Shown here: one piece after another, positions 6,377-7,715 of the stretch | How positions within the stretch are numbered: the stretch's first letter is position 1 | Layout: each line of letters starts with the position of its first letter | Source of the DNA: a bacterium | GTDB lineage: Bacteria > Auribacterota > UBA3054 > B51-G9 | Direction: 5' to 3' | Assembly (NCBI GenBank): GCA_029933535.1 | Contig: JAOZNZ010000148.1 | Location: forward strand, 1 to 7,715 | Length of the DNA: 7,715 nt | Made by a program: the position numbers and the translations under genes | The notes under the pieces: model-generated | What the model was told of the DNA's origin: nothing | Database searches by the model: none | The model's input: only the letters and a program-made list of their open reading frames with translations

Positions 6377-6459
6377 CGTAAATTTGATTTACACCTGCTC
6401 AAACGCTCAAACGCGTTGCTTCGTTAGCGCTGGGCGCTAAGACGAAATCAAATTTTACG
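6358..6459. repeat. Composite palindromic repeat between lpxK and acd
   Basis: An 11-base word, AAATCAAATTT, occurs three times in alternating orientation: 6358-6368, inverted at 6380-6390, and 6445-6455. The first two are arms of a palindrome with ACGT-CA-ACGT at its centre. The second and third could instead pair as a larger stem, CGTAAATTTGATTT (6377-6390) with AAATCAAATTTTACG (6445-6459, one extra T). Between them lie two adjacent copies of CTCAAACG (6398-6405, 6406-6413), the palindrome AACGCGTT (6410-6417) and a hairpin TTAGCGC (6424-6430) with GCGCTAA (6434-6440). The last arm overlaps the lpxK stop codon. The layered build suggests a small mobile or chained repeat element; a terminator role for lpxK is also possible. 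Confidence 0.65.
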
Positions 6460-7606
6460 GATAGCAAATATTCATAATACAATCTGAAAATGTTTTTTTA
6501 CCGGACTGTATTTTAATATCTATTTTTAAATAATAAACCGGGCAAGTACGAATTTTCAAGCCCGCTTTTTTAGAAAATCTCACCGAATCTTTTTCCGTAA
6601 TTATAACCGCATCGGCATGCCAATTGCTCGCTCTTCTGTAAACATGTTCTATTTCATCTCTTCTGAACCTGTGATGATCGGGATATGTATATACACGTTG
6701 AACAGTTGCCCCGTGTTCTTTAAGTAGTTTTGAAAACCCGTCCGGCTGAGCTATTCCTGTCATTACAAAAACATTATTTCCATTAAGAGTTTCAAGAGGC
6801 AGATTTTCTCCTGTATGTAAGTTTATCAAAGAAACCGGTTCATAGTAGCACGACATGATTTCAGCTTCAGTATTATACTTCCTGATTACAGTTTTAATTG
6901 GATTTATATCAATGTTTTTTGATTTTGTGATAATAAGGTGAGTCGCACGCTTCAAACCTGATAAAGGTTCGCGAAGCAATCCTGCAGGGAGAAGTTTTTC
7001 AAAACCAAACGGACATGTTGCATCAATTAACACAACATCTATTTGCCTTTGTAATCTGATATGCTGCATTCCGTCATCCAGTAAGATAGTATCCACTCCG
7101 TAATGAGATATGGCATAACGGCTTCCACGCACACGATCATGGTCAACGATAACAATAACATTCCCAAGGTTTTTCGCAAGCATATACGGCTCGTCACCGG
7201 CCAATCGGGCACCTAACAGAAGATTTTTGCCATCATGTACAATTCGAGTCGTAGGGTAGAATTGTCTATGCTTTCGCCGCCATTTTAAACTTGGTGGTCT
7301 GGCTTTATAGCCGCGACTAACGATTGCAACCTTCCGTCCTCCTTTAGTTAACGCTCTCGCGAAAGTCTCTGTTACAGGAGTTTTACCTGTTCCGCCCACA
7401 GTAATATTTCCAATGCTTATTACAACGCATCCGGGCCATGAACGTTTAATAATACCGTGTTCATACATTTTTGTTCTGCTGCGTACAGCAATACCAAATA
7501 ATTTAGAAGCTGCTGAAAGAACCCCGCGGGCAAATCGAGCAAACCGGTCGGTACGTTTTCCTGAAACGATTTCTTTCCATTTTTGTTCAATAGCTTTCGC
7601 GGGCAT
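6455..7606 (-). CDS. lpxK: Tetraacyldisaccharide 4'-kinase
   Basis: LpxK phosphorylates the 4' position of the lipid A disaccharide precursor at the inner face of the cytoplasmic membrane, giving lipid IVA. The length of 383 residues is within or slightly above the family range. An N-terminal amphipathic membrane-anchoring segment (about 20-45) precedes the Walker A loop in GNITVGGTGKTP (66-77). Then come SRGYK (97-101), GDEP (137-140), DRVRG (157-161), the catalytic segment ILLDDGMQH (174-182), LLPAGLLREPLSGLKRA (205-221), and ITEKD (336-340) with following R343 in the C-terminal lobe. The usual DDGFQH reads DDGMQH here, a conservative change. ATG 7606 is preceded by an in-frame TGA, so it is the most upstream ATG; no good Shine-Dalgarno is visible. 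The stop codon lies inside a repeat arm. It is on the same strand as acd, 207 bases upstream of it, and probably transcribed separately given the predicted acd promoter. Its presence implies a lipid A-containing outer membrane. Confidence 0.95.
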   Translation of the reverse strand: MPAKAIEQKWKEIVSGKRTDRFARFARGVLSAASKLFGIAVRSRTKMYEHGIIKRSWPGCVVISIGNITVGGTGKTPVTETFARALTKGGRKVAIVSRGYKARPPSLKWRRKHRQFYPTTRIVHDGKNLLLGARLAGDEPYMLAKNLGNVIVIVDHDRVRGSRYAISHYGVDTILLDDGMQHIRLQRQIDVVLIDATCPFGFEKLLPAGLLREPLSGLKRATHLIITKSKNIDINPIKTVIRKYNTEAEIMSCYYEPVSLINLHTGENLPLETLNGNNVFVMTGIAQPDGFSKLLKEHGATVQRVYTYPDHHRFRRDEIEHVYRRASNWHADAVIITEKDSVRFSKKAGLKIRTCPVYYLKIDIKIQSGKKTFSDCIMNICYP

Positions 7607-7610
7607 AATT

Positions 7611-7628
7611 CAGGTGTCAGGTGTCAGG
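7611..7628. repeat. Heptamer tandem repeat CAGGTGT, 2.5 copies
   Basis: Two complete CAGGTGT units and a partial third (CAGG) lie 5 to 22 bases upstream of the lpxK start codon. On the - strand they read as ACACCTG repeats within the likely leader. Such heptamers are common between genes in repeat-rich bacterial genomes; no function is evident. Confidence 0.75.
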
Positions 7629-7653
7629 AAATTCAAATCAAAGATTTGAATTT
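7629..7653. repeat. Perfect 11-bp inverted repeat in the lpxK upstream region
   Basis: AAATTCAAATC (7629-7639) and GATTTGAATTT (7643-7653) form a perfect 11-bp stem with a 3-base loop, directly after the CAGGTGT repeats. Its letters resemble the AAATCAAATTT word of the repeat at the other end of lpxK. It could be an operator, the terminator of a gene upstream of lpxK, or part of a repeat element. Confidence 0.65.
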
Positions 7654-7673
7654 AGTATTAGCTTCATCCTTGG

Positions 7674-7715
7674 GTGTTCGGTGTTCGGTGTTCGGTGTTC
7701 GGTGTTCGGTGTTCG
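7674..7715. repeat. Heptamer tandem repeat GTGTTCG, six copies to the window edge
   Basis: Six exact copies of GTGTTCG run to the last base, so the array probably continues beyond the window. Exact identity of all units indicates recent expansion or ongoing slippage. The unit shares GTGT with the nearby CAGGTGT repeat. The units are adjacent with no spacers, so this is not a CRISPR array. Confidence 0.9.

Noticed and set aside
7674..7715. CRISPR array
   Set aside because: The units are 7 bases and directly adjacent with no spacers; no cas gene is present.

Overview
This window holds five protein genes: two on the + strand (the first cut by the window start) and three on the - strand. The rest is short, repeat-rich intergenic DNA. 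LpxK (lipid A biosynthesis) implies an outer membrane with lipid A. The electron-transfer flavoprotein (ETF) with a fused iron-sulfur ferredoxin domain and the radical SAM enzyme suggest an anaerobic or facultatively anaerobic lifestyle. Weak or absent Shine-Dalgarno sequences, AT-rich spacers and many palindromic or heptameric intergenic repeats would suit the FCB (Bacteroidota/Ignavibacteria-like) bacteria. That placement is an inference with low confidence, because the window has no phylogenetic marker.

Layout. 1-1383 (+): 3' part of a GH36/melibiase-type alpha-galactosidase gene. 1384-1496: a dispersed CCCCCTTT/AAAGGGGG repeat, then a small hairpin. 1497-2771 (+): a radical SAM protein of unknown function with a large N-terminal extension. 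2772-2934: convergent spacer with a bidirectional terminator-like hairpin. 6247 down to 2935 (-): acyl-CoA dehydrogenase, etfB and ferredoxin-fused etfA, with a second copy of the CCCCCTTT repeat (inverted) and a GC-rich two-hairpin repeat stacked in the acd-etfB gap. 6248-6454: acd promoter region with two sigma70-like promoters and a composite repeat that touches the lpxK stop codon. 7606 down to 6455 (-): lpxK. 7607-7715: two different heptamer tandem repeats and a perfect hairpin upstream of lpxK.

How the genes work together. The acyl-CoA dehydrogenase and EtfBA form one functional unit. The dehydrogenase exchanges electrons with the ETF flavins, and the two iron-sulfur clusters predicted on EtfA offer a link to ferredoxin. 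This arrangement resembles Bcd-EtfAB and the caffeyl-CoA reductase CarCDE complex, so flavin-based electron bifurcation is plausible but not proven here. The GH36 enzyme (alpha-galactoside breakdown), the radical SAM protein and LpxK show no evident link to this unit.

No clearly new multi-gene system is visible. The points most worth a second look are the uncharacterised radical SAM family with its additional cysteines, the unusual second cluster motif of EtfA, and the repeats, which appear to supply promoter and stop-codon sequence to neighbouring genes.
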